Assembly (NCBI RefSeq): GCF_001426745.1
Contig: NZ_LMFI01000011.1
Coordinates: 226,913-290,912, forward strand
Direction: 5' to 3'
Length of the DNA stretch: 64,000 bases
Source: Nocardioides sp. Root140
GTDB lineage: Bacteria; Actinomycetota; Actinomycetes; Propionibacteriales; Nocardioidaceae
In this document: positions 31,373-39,161 of the stretch, in pieces
Numbering within the stretch: the first letter of the stretch is position 1
How the letters are laid out: each line of letters opens with the position of its first letter
The notes under the pieces: generated by a model
Told to the model about the DNA's origin: nothing
What the model saw: the letters and a program-made list of their open reading frames with translations, nothing else
The model's database searches: none
Position numbers and translations under genes: made by a program

Positions 31373-32293
31373 TCAGCTCCAGTGCAGGTCGCGGCCGAGC
31401 CGCTCGTAGAGGGCCTGGTTCCAGGGCCGGTAGTACTCCCGCAACCGGTCGCGGGTGCGTGGGTCGATCGGCGGCTTGGAACGCTCGTTGTAGGTCTTGA
31501 GATCGATGTCCGGGCACACCCGCAGGCCCAGGAACTCCTGGACCCGGGCGAAGACGCCTGCCGGGTCGTCGTACATGTCCTCGGCCCGCAGGACCAGGGT
31601 CTGCTCCTCCGGATACACGTCGAGCCAGGTCGGCAGGTGCTCGACGTACCGGCCCCGGGCCAGGTAGGTGAACTGGTCGTGCTCGAGGGAGTAGTACGCC
31701 GGGTCGCCCCGCAGGCGATCGTGGTCGACCCCGGCCAGGCGGCCCTCCTCCGCGTCGATCGCCGCCTCGAACGTGGGCAGGGTCTCGGTGCCGGCCGCGA
31801 CCCTGTCCCAGTAGTTCGAGTAGGCCCGGCTCACCGGGTTGCGCAGGACGGCGATGATCTTCGCGTCCGGCACGACCGAGTGGGCCCGGCCCGCTGCCGC
31901 GGGGTGGAACATGTAGTAGGGACTGGCCTCGCCCACGACGGCCCCGGGGTGCCCGGCCCGGAACCGTTCGGTCGGGAAGTGGCCCCGGTACCAGTCGACG
32001 CCCTCGTGGAAGCTGATGTCGAAGAAGTGGGCGCTCTTCAACGGCTGGAAGGAGGGGAACATCCTGAGGTTGTCGGGGTGCTGGATGAGCCAGTTCGTCA
32101 ACGACGACGTTCCCCCCTTCTTGGACCCGATGATCAGGTAGTCCGGCAGCGGACGGCGAGCAGCGGTCTGCTCGCCGTACCGCCGGACCAGGGAACGAAC
32201 AGCCAGTTGGGCGGGCCGAGGAGTCCTGCGGCGCAGGACCTGGAGAGCCCGAGGCATCTCCACGCCGCGTACGGGTTGTGACGTCATGGTCAT
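31373..32293 (-). CDS. Sulfotransferase (PAPS-dependent), second in locus
   Basis: 306 residues with YLIIGSKKGGTSSLTNWL (5'-phosphosulfate loop), AHFFDISFHEGVDWYRGHFP and KIIAVLRNPVSRAYSNYWD (3'-phosphate motif); resembles heparan N-deacetylase/sulfotransferase-type domains. ATG 32293, ATG 32287 or ATG 32257 are possible starts. Only about 16 bp separate it from the secreted protein upstream, so it belongs to the five-gene minus transcript. Differs clearly from the sulfotransferase at 26150, so two positions or sugars may be sulfated. Confidence 0.9.
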   Translation of the reverse strand: MTMTSQPVRGVEMPRALQVLRRRTPRPAQLAVRSLVRRYGEQTAARRPLPDYLIIGSKKGGTSSLTNWLIQHPDNLRMFPSFQPLKSAHFFDISFHEGVDWYRGHFPTERFRAGHPGAVVGEASPYYMFHPAAAGRAHSVVPDAKIIAVLRNPVSRAYSNYWDRVAAGTETLPTFEAAIDAEEGRLAGVDHDRLRGDPAYYSLEHDQFTYLARGRYVEHLPTWLDVYPEEQTLVLRAEDMYDDPAGVFARVQEFLGLRVCPDIDLKTYNERSKPPIDPRTRDRLREYYRPWNQALYERLGRDLHWS

Positions 32294-32309
32294 GACCGTG
32301 TGCGTCCTC

Positions 32310-34823
32310 TCACGGAGCCCTGAGGAACAGGGCCCCAGTGCTCCAGTCGTGGCCGTCGACGGAAGGACCGCTGAGGGTCTGGACCGTTCCCGGCACCGCC
32401 CCGCTCTGCCACTGCACGGTCTGCAGCGTTCCGTCGCTGTTGCTGAAGTGGAGCTTGCCGTTGGCCAGGAATCCGCCCCTGACGGTGCTCCAGTTGATGC
32501 CCGATCCGGTGTTCGGTGCGGTGAACCGCACACCTCCGACGACCAGGCTCTCCGGGGTGAAGTACCGGTAGTAGAGCGTGTTCTGGCCGTTGAGCGTGAA
32601 GTAGAGACGGCCGGTGGTCCGGTCGAACCACATCGCCCGCATCTGCGTCAGCTCGGAGGCGAACGCGGTCAGCCCGTTGAGGTTGATGTCCCTCGGCGTG
32701 CCGAACGTGGTGCCGTTGAACGGGCGCCAGGTGAAGGTGCCGTCGGTCCAGCCGTTGTAGAGCCTGCCGTCGGCCATGAACGCACCGTGCGCGCTGCTCC
32801 AGTCGACGTTGCCGTTGCCGACCTGGGTGGTCGTGCCGGCCGCGGTCTCGGTCAGTCCCGTCCGGTAGACGTCGTCGTCACCCACGGGAGGCGGCGGGAC
32901 GATGTCGGGCCGGACGATCTCGATGGCACTGATCAGCGGGTTCTCCACCACGTGGCCCAGGTCGATGTCGACGTTGCCGTCGTTGGCCGCGGCAGAGATG
33001 TTGAAGGACTTCATCGTCCCCGTCGAGTGGCCGACGTCGGCCGCGATGTCGTAGTTGTCGAGCACCGTCTGGCCCTCGACGCTGACGTCGAAGACCCGCT
33101 GTCCCGGGAACTGCGTGCCGTCGTACCCGTTGGCGAAGTAGAGGCGCACCTGCAGCGGCACACCCGTGGTGACCGGGAAGTTCCACTGCATCTCCGGGTC
33201 CCCGTTGGGGTCCCAGCGCTCGTCCGCGAAGACCTCGGTCGGCGTGGCCGTGGGAACGCTGGCGTTGCGGCCGAAGCCCTGCGTCCAGCTGGCCGCGTTG
33301 CTGCCACTGTTGCGGTACGCCGAGTTGGCGTCCTGGTCGGCTGCCCAGTTGGCGTAGCCGTCCGTGGAGGGAACCTCGGGGCCGCCCGCGTTGACGCGGT
33401 AGACGATCGGACTGGGACCGGTGGGTGCGACGACCCGGCCCAGCTGGAAGGCATCACCGGGAAGGCTGCCGGTGTCGTCGTCGGGGAGGATCTTCCCGTC
33501 GACGAGCGGCATCAGCCCGACTCGGCCGGCCGGCTGTCCACCGAGGGTGGTGCCGTCGTGGCCGATCCAGAGGCCTTCGGCTGTGGAGTTGAAGCGCATG
33601 ACTCCCCAGCGGAGCGGCAGCTTGCCGGCGTTCCAGGTCAGCGGGAGCCCGTTGCGCACGTCGAGTGCGGCCATGCCCGAGCGCTTGACCGTGCCGGGAC
33701 CGATGCAGTCACCGCAGTAGGCGTTGTTCGTCCACCGGAAGTGGCCGCCGATGTAGACCGCGGAGCCGGTGATGTGGACGGCCGTGCCGGAGTCACCGCC
33801 GAGGTAGTCGACCCAGGTCGGCTGCTGGCCGGCGCCGCTGCGGGCGGTCTCCCATCGTGCGATCGAGTCGCAGAGGGTGCCGGAGTTCGCCCCGCCGTTG
33901 AAGGCACCGCCCGTGGAGATGGCGAAGTAGCTGCCGTCCGGGGAGGTGTCGACGCCGGTCGTGTACGTCGGGAAGTTGCCGGAGCACGTCGTCGAGTAGC
34001 GCGTGGTCGACCAGTCGGTCAGCGCCGCCGTGGCGCCGCTGGTGTCGACCATCGCGACCTGGATCCGGCTCTGGCCGTTGACGTTGCGGAAGTTGCCGAC
34101 CGCGATCAGCCGCGAGCCGTCCGGAGTCATCGCGAAGCGCTCGATGCCGACGCCGGAGAAGCCGGACGGGATGGTCGCCGTCGTGGAGCTCCGGAAGACG
34201 TCCGTGAAGGTCAGGTCGACGTGGTTGGTGAGGGCGCCGGTGTTGGGGTCGAGGGCGACCAGCGCCGTGTGCGGCTGGCCTCCGACCACGCTGAAGTAGC
34301 CACCGACGTAGAGCCGGCCGTTCTTCAGCTCCACGTCCATGACCTTGCCGTCGAACCCGGGCGACCGGAAGGTGGTCATCACCGCGCCGGTGTTGACGTT
34401 GATGCGGGCGATCCGGTTGGTCCGGGAGACCCGGTTCACCGAGCCGAACTGGCCGGCGACGAACACGCTCACCCCGTCGCCGGCGGGGACGATGTCCCAG
34501 ACCCGGGAGCCGATGGTCGGCACGAAGGTGTTGCTGATGGTGCCGTTGGAGTTGAAGGCGAAGATGTTGTTGCGGGTGACGGCGTTTGCCGCGCCCCGTG
34601 CCCGGACCCTGGTGAAGGATCCACCGACGACCGTGACGTTGCCTACCGTGGCCGTTCCCCACACTCCACCACCGTCCTCGACGATGGGAGTCCAGGTCGC
34701 GGGCACCCTGGCGACCACCCTGTCGTGGTCCTCACCCGCCGTACTCGGGCTCGTGGCGGACAACGCCGTGAGCACGAGGGCAGCCACCCCCAACCCCACA
34801 CCAAACCTTGCAGACCTTCGCAT
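32310..34823 (-). CDS. Large secreted protein: propeller repeats, malectin-like domain, C-terminal repeats
   Basis: 837-residue exported protein. Signal peptide about 1-29; ATG 34823 has AGGGGTG upstream. Residues about 45-460 are WD/Kelch-like repeats with VVGGSF, VFVAGQFGSVN, LYVGGYFSVV and VYIGGHFRW, the same repeat idea as the three secreted proteins at 48671-55207. Residues about 470-645 form a malectin-like carbohydrate-binding domain (IVYRVNAGGPEVPSTDGYAN, VRLYFANGYDG, VFDVSVEGQTVLDNYDI, LGHVVENPLISAIEIV). The last 180 residues hold two similar units (VDWSSAHGAFMADGRLYNGW and INWSTVRGGFLANGKLHFSN). First gene of the sulfotransferase-gmd-rmd transcript, so it may bind the exported glycan. 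Confidence 0.85.
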   Translation of the reverse strand: MRRSARFGVGLGVAALVLTALSATSPSTAGEDHDRVVARVPATWTPIVEDGGGVWGTATVGNVTVVGGSFTRVRARGAANAVTRNNIFAFNSNGTISNTFVPTIGSRVWDIVPAGDGVSVFVAGQFGSVNRVSRTNRIARINVNTGAVMTTFRSPGFDGKVMDVELKNGRLYVGGYFSVVGGQPHTALVALDPNTGALTNHVDLTFTDVFRSSTTATIPSGFSGVGIERFAMTPDGSRLIAVGNFRNVNGQSRIQVAMVDTSGATAALTDWSTTRYSTTCSGNFPTYTTGVDTSPDGSYFAISTGGAFNGGANSGTLCDSIARWETARSGAGQQPTWVDYLGGDSGTAVHITGSAVYIGGHFRWTNNAYCGDCIGPGTVKRSGMAALDVRNGLPLTWNAGKLPLRWGVMRFNSTAEGLWIGHDGTTLGGQPAGRVGLMPLVDGKILPDDDTGSLPGDAFQLGRVVAPTGPSPIVYRVNAGGPEVPSTDGYANWAADQDANSAYRNSGSNAASWTQGFGRNASVPTATPTEVFADERWDPNGDPEMQWNFPVTTGVPLQVRLYFANGYDGTQFPGQRVFDVSVEGQTVLDNYDIAADVGHSTGTMKSFNISAAANDGNVDIDLGHVVENPLISAIEIVRPDIVPPPPVGDDDVYRTGLTETAAGTTTQVGNGNVDWSSAHGAFMADGRLYNGWTDGTFTWRPFNGTTFGTPRDINLNGLTAFASELTQMRAMWFDRTTGRLYFTLNGQNTLYYRYFTPESLVVGGVRFTAPNTGSGINWSTVRGGFLANGKLHFSNSDGTLQTVQWQSGAVPGTVQTLSGPSVDGHDWSTGALFLRAP

Positions 34824-35174
34824 CTCTACACCCCTTGGCTCGAGGGGGTACGAGATGCACCCCCCATGACGTAAGCCCGCCTGTAGCCGCGTCCCTGAGC
34901 CGTCGGCGTCTACGGATGAGTGCAACTCTGCTGAGATCTGGGCGTCGGCGCCTGCCCAACGTTGATGAAAATTGGGCCGGCGCGCTGAGATCGGCCCGTG
35001 GCCGAGCGGTCCCTCGGCGTGGTCGGGCGCGCAGGTGGCCCGTTCGGGGGGTGTGGGTGTGGCGCCGTGGGGGATGCGGAACGCCTCGCAGGACGAGTAT
35101 GCCGTGCGAGTGGGTGCGGTCAGGCCCGGCCAGGCCCGGCCTCGGGCTGGGTCAGACCTGGGCCTCGGGCTGGG
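34824..35174. other. 351-bp intergenic, no gene supported
   Basis: Region between the divergent-away secreted protein start and the msrB 3' end. It must hold the promoter of the minus-strand transcript. Near msrB it has CAGGCCCGGC twice (35121-35140) and the 23-bp tandem repeat at 35140. The frames crossing it are Arg/Gly-rich with no ribosome site and were not called. Confidence 0.6.
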
Positions 35175-35185
35175 TCAGGCCTGGG
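35140..35185. repeat. 23-bp tandem repeat, 2 copies, at the msrB 3' end
   Basis: Two copies of a 23-bp unit beginning CCTCGGGCTGGGTCAG (35140-35162 and 35163-35185) differ at one base. The second copy contains the msrB stop codon and its last codons (KAQA). Confidence 0.8.
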
Positions 35186-35579
35186 CCTTGGGCTCCAGCG
35201 TGAGGGAGATCGAGTTGATGCAGTAGCGGTCACCCGTGGGGGTGCCGAACCCGTCGGGGAAGACGTGGCCGAGGTGCGAGCCGCAGTTGGCGCAGCGCAC
35301 CTCGGTGCGCTTCATGCCGAGGGAGGAGTCGTCGATGTATTCCACCGTGTCGGTCATCGGCTGGTAGAACGACGGCCAGCCGCAGCCGGAGTGGAACTTG
35401 GTGTCGCTGGTGAACAGCTCGGCCCGGCACGCCTTGCAGCGGTAGACACCGGTGTCCTCGGTGTCGGTGTACTTGCCGACGAACGGGCGCTCGGTGCCGG
35501 CCTGCCGGAGCACGGCGTACTCCTCGGGGGTCAGCTCTTCACGCCACTGCTCGTCCGTCTTCTCGACCTGGTAACCCAT
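35175..35579 (-). CDS. msrB: Peptide-methionine (R)-S-oxide reductase
   Basis: 134-residue MsrB reducing methionine-R-sulfoxide in proteins. Zinc ligands are two CxxC pairs (CKAC and CANC); the fold motif FHSGCGWPSFYQP and catalytic Cys in GDRYCINSISL are present. ATG 35579 is chosen by homology (MGYQVEKTD). Full-length, cytosolic. In other actinobacteria this gene lies near chdC; here the polysaccharide locus intervenes. Confidence 0.96.
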   Translation of the reverse strand: MGYQVEKTDEQWREELTPEEYAVLRQAGTERPFVGKYTDTEDTGVYRCKACRAELFTSDTKFHSGCGWPSFYQPMTDTVEYIDDSSLGMKRTEVRCANCGSHLGHVFPDGFGTPTGDRYCINSISLTLEPKAQA

Positions 35580-35631
35580 GGCGCCGAGTCTATTCCGGTG
35601 CCTCAACTCCCCGGGCGGTAGCGTGACGGCC

Positions 35632-36711
35632 ATGGCGAAGGCAACAGCCGCAGAGGTCGACGTGGACGGGCGCGCGGTGCGCGTCTCGAGCCCGGACCGG
35701 GTGATCTACGAGGCCACCGAGCACACCCCCGAGGTCACCAAGCTGATGGTCGCGGAGTTCTTCGCGTCCGCCGGAGACGGGCTGATGCGGGCGTTGCGGG
35801 ACCGGCCGACCGCGCTGGAGCGCTGGCCCTCCGGCGTGCGTGAGGGCATGAAGCTGGCGACCGGTCCGCAGGACAGGAACGCCGACGCGTTCTACCAGAA
35901 GCGGGTGCCCAAGGGGGCTCCCGACTACCTCGAGACCGTGCAGGTCACGTTCCCGTCCGGCCGCACCGCCGACGAGATCTGCCCGACCGAGCCGGCGGTC
36001 CCGGTCTGGTGTGCGCACATGGGCACGCTGACCTTCCACCCCTGGCCGGTTCGCCGCACCGACGTCGACCACCCCGACGAGCTGCGCATCGACCTCGACC
36101 CCCAGCCCGGTACGACGTTCGCCGACGCCGTGCGAGTCGCGGGGGTGGCCCGCGAGCTGCTCGAGGACGTCGGCATCACGGGCTTCGTGAAGACCAGCGG
36201 CAACCGTGGCGTGCACATCTTCGTGCGCATCGAGCCGCGCTGGGACTTCGTCGACGTACGCCATGCCGCGATCGGCTTCGGGCGCGAGCTGGAGAAGCGC
36301 GACGACGGCGTCACCACCGCGTGGTGGAAGGAGGAGCGGGGCGAGCGGATCTTCGTCGACTTCAACCAGAACTGTCGCGACCGCACGATCGCCTCGGCGT
36401 ACTCCCTGCGGCCGTTGCCCGGTGCAACCGTCTCGACACCGGTGACCTGGTCGGAGCTGGCCGACCTGAGGGACCCGCGGGCGTTCAACCTGTTCACCGT
36501 GCCGGACCGGCTCGCCGACGGTGACCCCTGGGCGACGATCGACGACGTGCACCACGACCTGACCCCGCTGATCGACTTCTACGAGAGCTCGGGGCTGGGC
36601 GAGATGAACTATCCGCCCGACCACCCGAAGATGCCGGGAGAGCCGCCGCGGGTGCAGCCGTCGAAGAAGGTCGCCGAGCACTGGGACGAGGACGGCAACC
36701 GCATCGAGTGA
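35632..36711 (+). CDS. ligD: LigD-type DNA polymerase domain protein (NHEJ)
   Basis: 359-residue archaeo-eukaryotic-primase-type polymerase that fills gaps during non-homologous end joining. It is only the polymerase part of LigD; ligase and nuclease domains are absent. Signatures: the catalytic ELRIDLDPQPGTTF (DxD), FVKTSGNRGVHIFVRI, RIFVDFNQNCRDRTIASAYS and the N-terminal SSPDRVIYEATEHTPEVTKL. The ATG at 35632 is 52 bp from the divergent msrB start. A separate ATP-dependent ligase is at 37759. No Ku gene is in the window. Confidence 0.93.
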   Translation: MAKATAAEVDVDGRAVRVSSPDRVIYEATEHTPEVTKLMVAEFFASAGDGLMRALRDRPTALERWPSGVREGMKLATGPQDRNADAFYQKRVPKGAPDYLETVQVTFPSGRTADEICPTEPAVPVWCAHMGTLTFHPWPVRRTDVDHPDELRIDLDPQPGTTFADAVRVAGVARELLEDVGITGFVKTSGNRGVHIFVRIEPRWDFVDVRHAAIGFGRELEKRDDGVTTAWWKEERGERIFVDFNQNCRDRTIASAYSLRPLPGATVSTPVTWSELADLRDPRAFNLFTVPDRLADGDPWATIDDVHHDLTPLIDFYESSGLGEMNYPPDHPKMPGEPPRVQPSKKVAEHWDEDGNRIE

Positions 36712-36730
36712 CCGTGCGCCTCCCTCGTCG

Positions 36731-36754
36731 GTTTCCCCGGTGCACCGGGGAAAC
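36731..36754. repeat. 24-bp perfect palindrome after ligD
   Basis: A perfect palindrome whose left half is GTTTCCCCGGTG, 19 bp after the ligD stop. It abuts the 48-bp inverted repeat at 36750; GGGGAAAC can pair with itself or with the next element, so two alternative structures exist. Confidence 0.75.
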
Positions 36755-36797
36755 ATGAACTCCCCGGCCGAAATTTCGCCCGGGGAGTTCATGTTTC
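36750..36797. terminator. 48-bp inverted repeat between convergent genes
   Basis: 18-bp arms (left arm begins GAAACATGAACTCCCCGG) enclose a 12-bp centre with AAATTT. With the adjacent palindrome it probably forms a bidirectional terminator between ligD (plus) and the GlsB-type gene (minus). Confidence 0.6.
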
Positions 36798-36828
36798 GGC
36801 CGGGAGGTCCTCCCGGCAAGGTCGTTGC

Positions 36829-37089
36829 TCAGACCTTCTTCTTGCCCATCGTTCCTTCGGCCACGCCGATCAGCACGATGGCCGCGATGACGCCGACGAT
36901 GGTGCCGATCACGTTCAGCTCGAAGATCTCTCCGGTGCCGATCAGCGAGGCGATGATGCCGCCGATCAGGGCGCCGGCGATGCCGAGCACGAAGGTCATC
37001 ACGAGGCTGATGTTCTGCCGGCCGGGCTTGAGAAGGCGGGCCACGACGCCGATGATGATGCCGATGACGATGAGTCCGAGGATCTGCAT
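36829..37089 (-). CDS. GlsB/YeaQ/YmgE-family small membrane protein
   Basis: 86 residues, three hydrophobic segments: MQILGLIVIGIIIGVVARLL, ISLVMTFVLGIAGALIGGII and VIGTIVGVIAAIVLIGVA. This is the transglycosylase-associated/stress-response membrane family, often induced by envelope or acid stress; molecular role unknown. ATG 37089 gives the family N-terminus. Lys-rich C-terminus (GKKKV). Confidence 0.9.
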   Translation of the reverse strand: MQILGLIVIGIIIGVVARLLKPGRQNISLVMTFVLGIAGALIGGIIASLIGTGEIFELNVIGTIVGVIAAIVLIGVAEGTMGKKKV

Positions 37090-37197
37090 GCTCACTCCTA
37101 CCGGTTCATGCCGCGCGACGTTGCACGGCGTACCACTCGAATGTAGACGCAACCGGGCCGAAATGGTGGGACGCTGTGGCCGGTCAGCTCGTTCGGC

Positions 37198-37740
37198 TCA
37201 GACGCCCGTGATGCCCTCGCCGTAGCCCTCGGCCTGCTCGTCGAAGGTCTCGCGCTCGAGCAGGTGGAGCACCGGAACGCCGATCTTGCGGCGGGCACGT
37301 GAGGTCCAGTCGACGTGGAAGAACTCGGCCACCACGTGCGGCCGGGTCAGGATGATCGCCTCGCGACCGTCGTGCTCGGTGACCGCCGCGGAGAGCGCGT
37401 CGATCGGGTGCTCGTGGACGACCTTGCCGTCGGCCGTGGCTCCGGCCTTCTTCAGCGCAGCCAGGGTGAGGGCGAGCTCGCGCTCGGAGTGGTCGAGGCA
37501 CTCCTTGCGGACCTCGGCCAGGTCGACCTCGCCGATTGCCATCGCCGGGGCAGCCATCACCTCGCCCGCGGCCAGTGAGCCCATCGCCGCTTCGACCCGG
37601 GCCGCGGCGTCCTCGACGGGCATCAGCACGTGGTAGACGACCGGCTCCTCGAGCTCGTTGTGCAGTGAGGTGACCTGCGTTGCGTCTTCGTCGGAGAGCG
37701 CCTGTTCGCACAGGAGAACGACGTCGTAATGAGTAGCCAT
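37198..37740 (-). CDS. Conserved hypothetical protein, universal-stress-like layout
   Basis: 180 residues, soluble. ATG at 37740 is chosen because GGAGG lies 7 nt upstream; the ATG at 37746 is too close to it. Begins HYDVVLLCEQALSDEDATQV, with a central DHSERELALTLAALKKAG and EAIILTRPHVVAEFFHVDW, and ends VPVLHLLERETFDEQAEGYG. The alternation of hydrophobic strands and acidic helices with a late VPVLHL recalls universal stress proteins, but no ATP-binding G-2x-G-9x-G motif is visible. Function not recognised. Confidence 0.8.
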   Translation of the reverse strand: MATHYDVVLLCEQALSDEDATQVTSLHNELEEPVVYHVLMPVEDAAARVEAAMGSLAAGEVMAAPAMAIGEVDLAEVRKECLDHSERELALTLAALKKAGATADGKVVHEHPIDALSAAVTEHDGREAIILTRPHVVAEFFHVDWTSRARRKIGVPVLHLLERETFDEQAEGYGEGITGV

Positions 37741-37758
37741 GATCATGCCTCCGGATCG

Positions 37759-38844
37759 TCAGCTGATAGAGAGAATTCTACCCAGGTCGTAGGAAACCGG
37801 CTCCTCGAGCTGGTCATATCCGCACGACTCCGGATCACGGTCCGGACGCCATCTCTTGAACTGTGCCGTGTGCCGGAAACGACGGCCCTCCATGTGGTCG
37901 TAGCCGACCTCCAGGACCCGCTCCGGACGCAGGGGAGTGAAGGACAGGTCCTTGCCTGCACTCCATCTCGACTGGGTGCCCGGCACCCGATCCGGGTTGG
38001 CGGTGAGGAACTCGTTCCAGCGCCCCCACGGGTGGTCGGCGATGTCGCAGACCAGCGGCTGCAGCTCGGCGATCAGCTGGGCGCGACGGGCCGCGGTGAA
38101 CGAGGCGGAGACCCCGATGTGCTGCAGCTCGCCGTCGGCGTACAGCCCGAGGAGGAGGGAGCCGAGCAGCGGTGCCTCGGGGGTCGACGTCTTGTGCTCG
38201 CGGTAGCCGGCCAGCACCACGTCGGCGGTGCGGGAGTGCTTGATCTTGAGCATGGCGCGCGCGTTCGGCTGGTACGTCGCACCGAGTGGCTTGGCGATCA
38301 CGCCGTCGAGTCCGGCACCCTCGAACTGCTCGAACCAGTCTTCGGCCTCGGTCGGATCGGTCGTGGTGCGGGTGAGGTAGCACGGCCCGGCCAGGCCGAC
38401 GAGTGCTTCCTCGAGGGCGGTACGTCGCTCGGCGAACGCGCGGTCGACGTACGACGTGTCGCCGAGGGCAAGCAGGTCGAAGGCGACGAAGCCGGCCGGT
38501 GTCTTCTCCGACAGCATCTCGATGCGCGAGGCGGCTGGATGGATGCGTTCCTGGAGGACCTCGAACTCCAGCCGGTCGCCCACCGCGACGAAGAGCTCGC
38601 CGTCGAGCACGCAGCGGTCGGGCAGCTGCTGGCGCGCGGCGGCCACCACCTCGGGGAAGTAGCGGGTCAGCGGCTTCGTGTTGCGTGAGGCGAGCTCGAC
38701 CTCGTCGCCGTCCTTGAAGACCAGGCAGCGGAAGCCGTCCCACTTGGGCTCGAACGAGAGGCCGTCGTGCTTCGCCGGGTCGGGGATGCCCTTGACCGGC
38801 TTGGCCAGCATCGGTTGCACGGGTGGCATGACGGGCAGGTCCAT
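37759..38844 (-). CDS. ligC: ATP-dependent DNA ligase (LigC type)
   Basis: 361-residue nick-sealing ligase. Motif I FEPKWDGFRCLVF (adenylated Lys in KWDG), motif III CVLDGELFVAV, motif IV GLDGVIAKPL and motif V MLKIKH are present, followed by an OB-fold (TADVVLAGYREHK, LLGSLLLGLYADG, SFTPLRPERVLEV). ATG at 38844 fits LigC N-termini (PPVQPMLAKPV). Probably acts with the stand-alone LigD polymerase, 1 kb away, in end joining or base-excision repair. Confidence 0.94.
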   Translation of the reverse strand: MDLPVMPPVQPMLAKPVKGIPDPAKHDGLSFEPKWDGFRCLVFKDGDEVELASRNTKPLTRYFPEVVAAARQQLPDRCVLDGELFVAVGDRLEFEVLQERIHPAASRIEMLSEKTPAGFVAFDLLALGDTSYVDRAFAERRTALEEALVGLAGPCYLTRTTTDPTEAEDWFEQFEGAGLDGVIAKPLGATYQPNARAMLKIKHSRTADVVLAGYREHKTSTPEAPLLGSLLLGLYADGELQHIGVSASFTAARRAQLIAELQPLVCDIADHPWGRWNEFLTANPDRVPGTQSRWSAGKDLSFTPLRPERVLEVGYDHMEGRRFRHTAQFKRWRPDRDPESCGYDQLEEPVSYDLGRILSIS

Positions 38845-38924
38845 GGCTCGACACTAGGGCAGATTGTCGCCCGCCCGCAGGAGGCCAGTAACCTGTGGCC
38901 ACACCTCGCCCAGAGCGAGGGCGT

Positions 38925-39037
38925 TCCCCGGTTGGTCTGCCGGGCGTGGCTGCCAGCCCCGCCAGGCGGGACGGGGATCGATCCCCGGTTGGTCTGCCGG
39001 GCGTGGCCTCCAGCCCCGCCAGGCGGGACGGGGGCAT
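38925..39037 (+). repeat. Two 57/56-bp tandem units carrying the tRNA-Gln 5' end
   Basis: Units start at 38925 and 38982; the next period (39038) is the tRNA itself. Each unit begins with the 19 bases TCCCCGGTTGGTCTGCCGG, identical to the first 19 bases of the tRNA, then diverges into a GC-rich segment containing CCCCGCCAGGCGGGACGGGG. The units cannot form a complete tRNA. Confidence 0.85.
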
Positions 39038-39116
39038 TCCCCGGTTGGTCTGCCGGCAGGGCCCGCCTGACTTTGAATCAGGACTAGCGACGTAGGTTCG
39101 ACTCCTACCCGGGGAG
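39038..39116 (+). tRNA. tRNA-Gln (anticodon TTG)
   Basis: Acceptor stem TCCCCGG (39038-39044) pairs with CCGGGGA (39109-39115), discriminator G at 39116, then CA (CCA not encoded). D arm GGTC/GGCC with a nine-base loop; anticodon stem CCTGA/TCAGG around CTTTGAA (anticodon TTG, 39073-39075); T arm GTAGG/CCTAC around TTCGACT. The variable region is nine bases, a little long. A short hairpin follows. 1.4 kb upstream of glmU. Confidence 0.87.
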
Positions 39117-39122
39117 CAAATT

Positions 39123-39139
39123 CCGTTGCGGCGCAACGG
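39123..39139 (+). terminator. Short hairpin after tRNA-Gln
   Basis: CCGTTGCG and CGCAACGG, perfect 8-bp arms with a single unpaired base, 7 nt after the tRNA. Possible processing or termination signal; such a tight loop would need to open by one or two pairs. Confidence 0.4.
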
Positions 39140-39161
39140 TCACCGTCCTAGCGTCGGTGCA

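Noticed and set aside
34908..35203. Open frames in the intergenic before msrB
   Set aside because: Low-complexity Arg/Gly/Trp products, no ribosome site, and made partly of the 23-bp repeat.
38925..39060. Tandem units before tRNA-Gln as a CRISPR array
   Set aside because: The units are adjacent without distinct spacers, only two plus the tRNA, and no cas gene is present.
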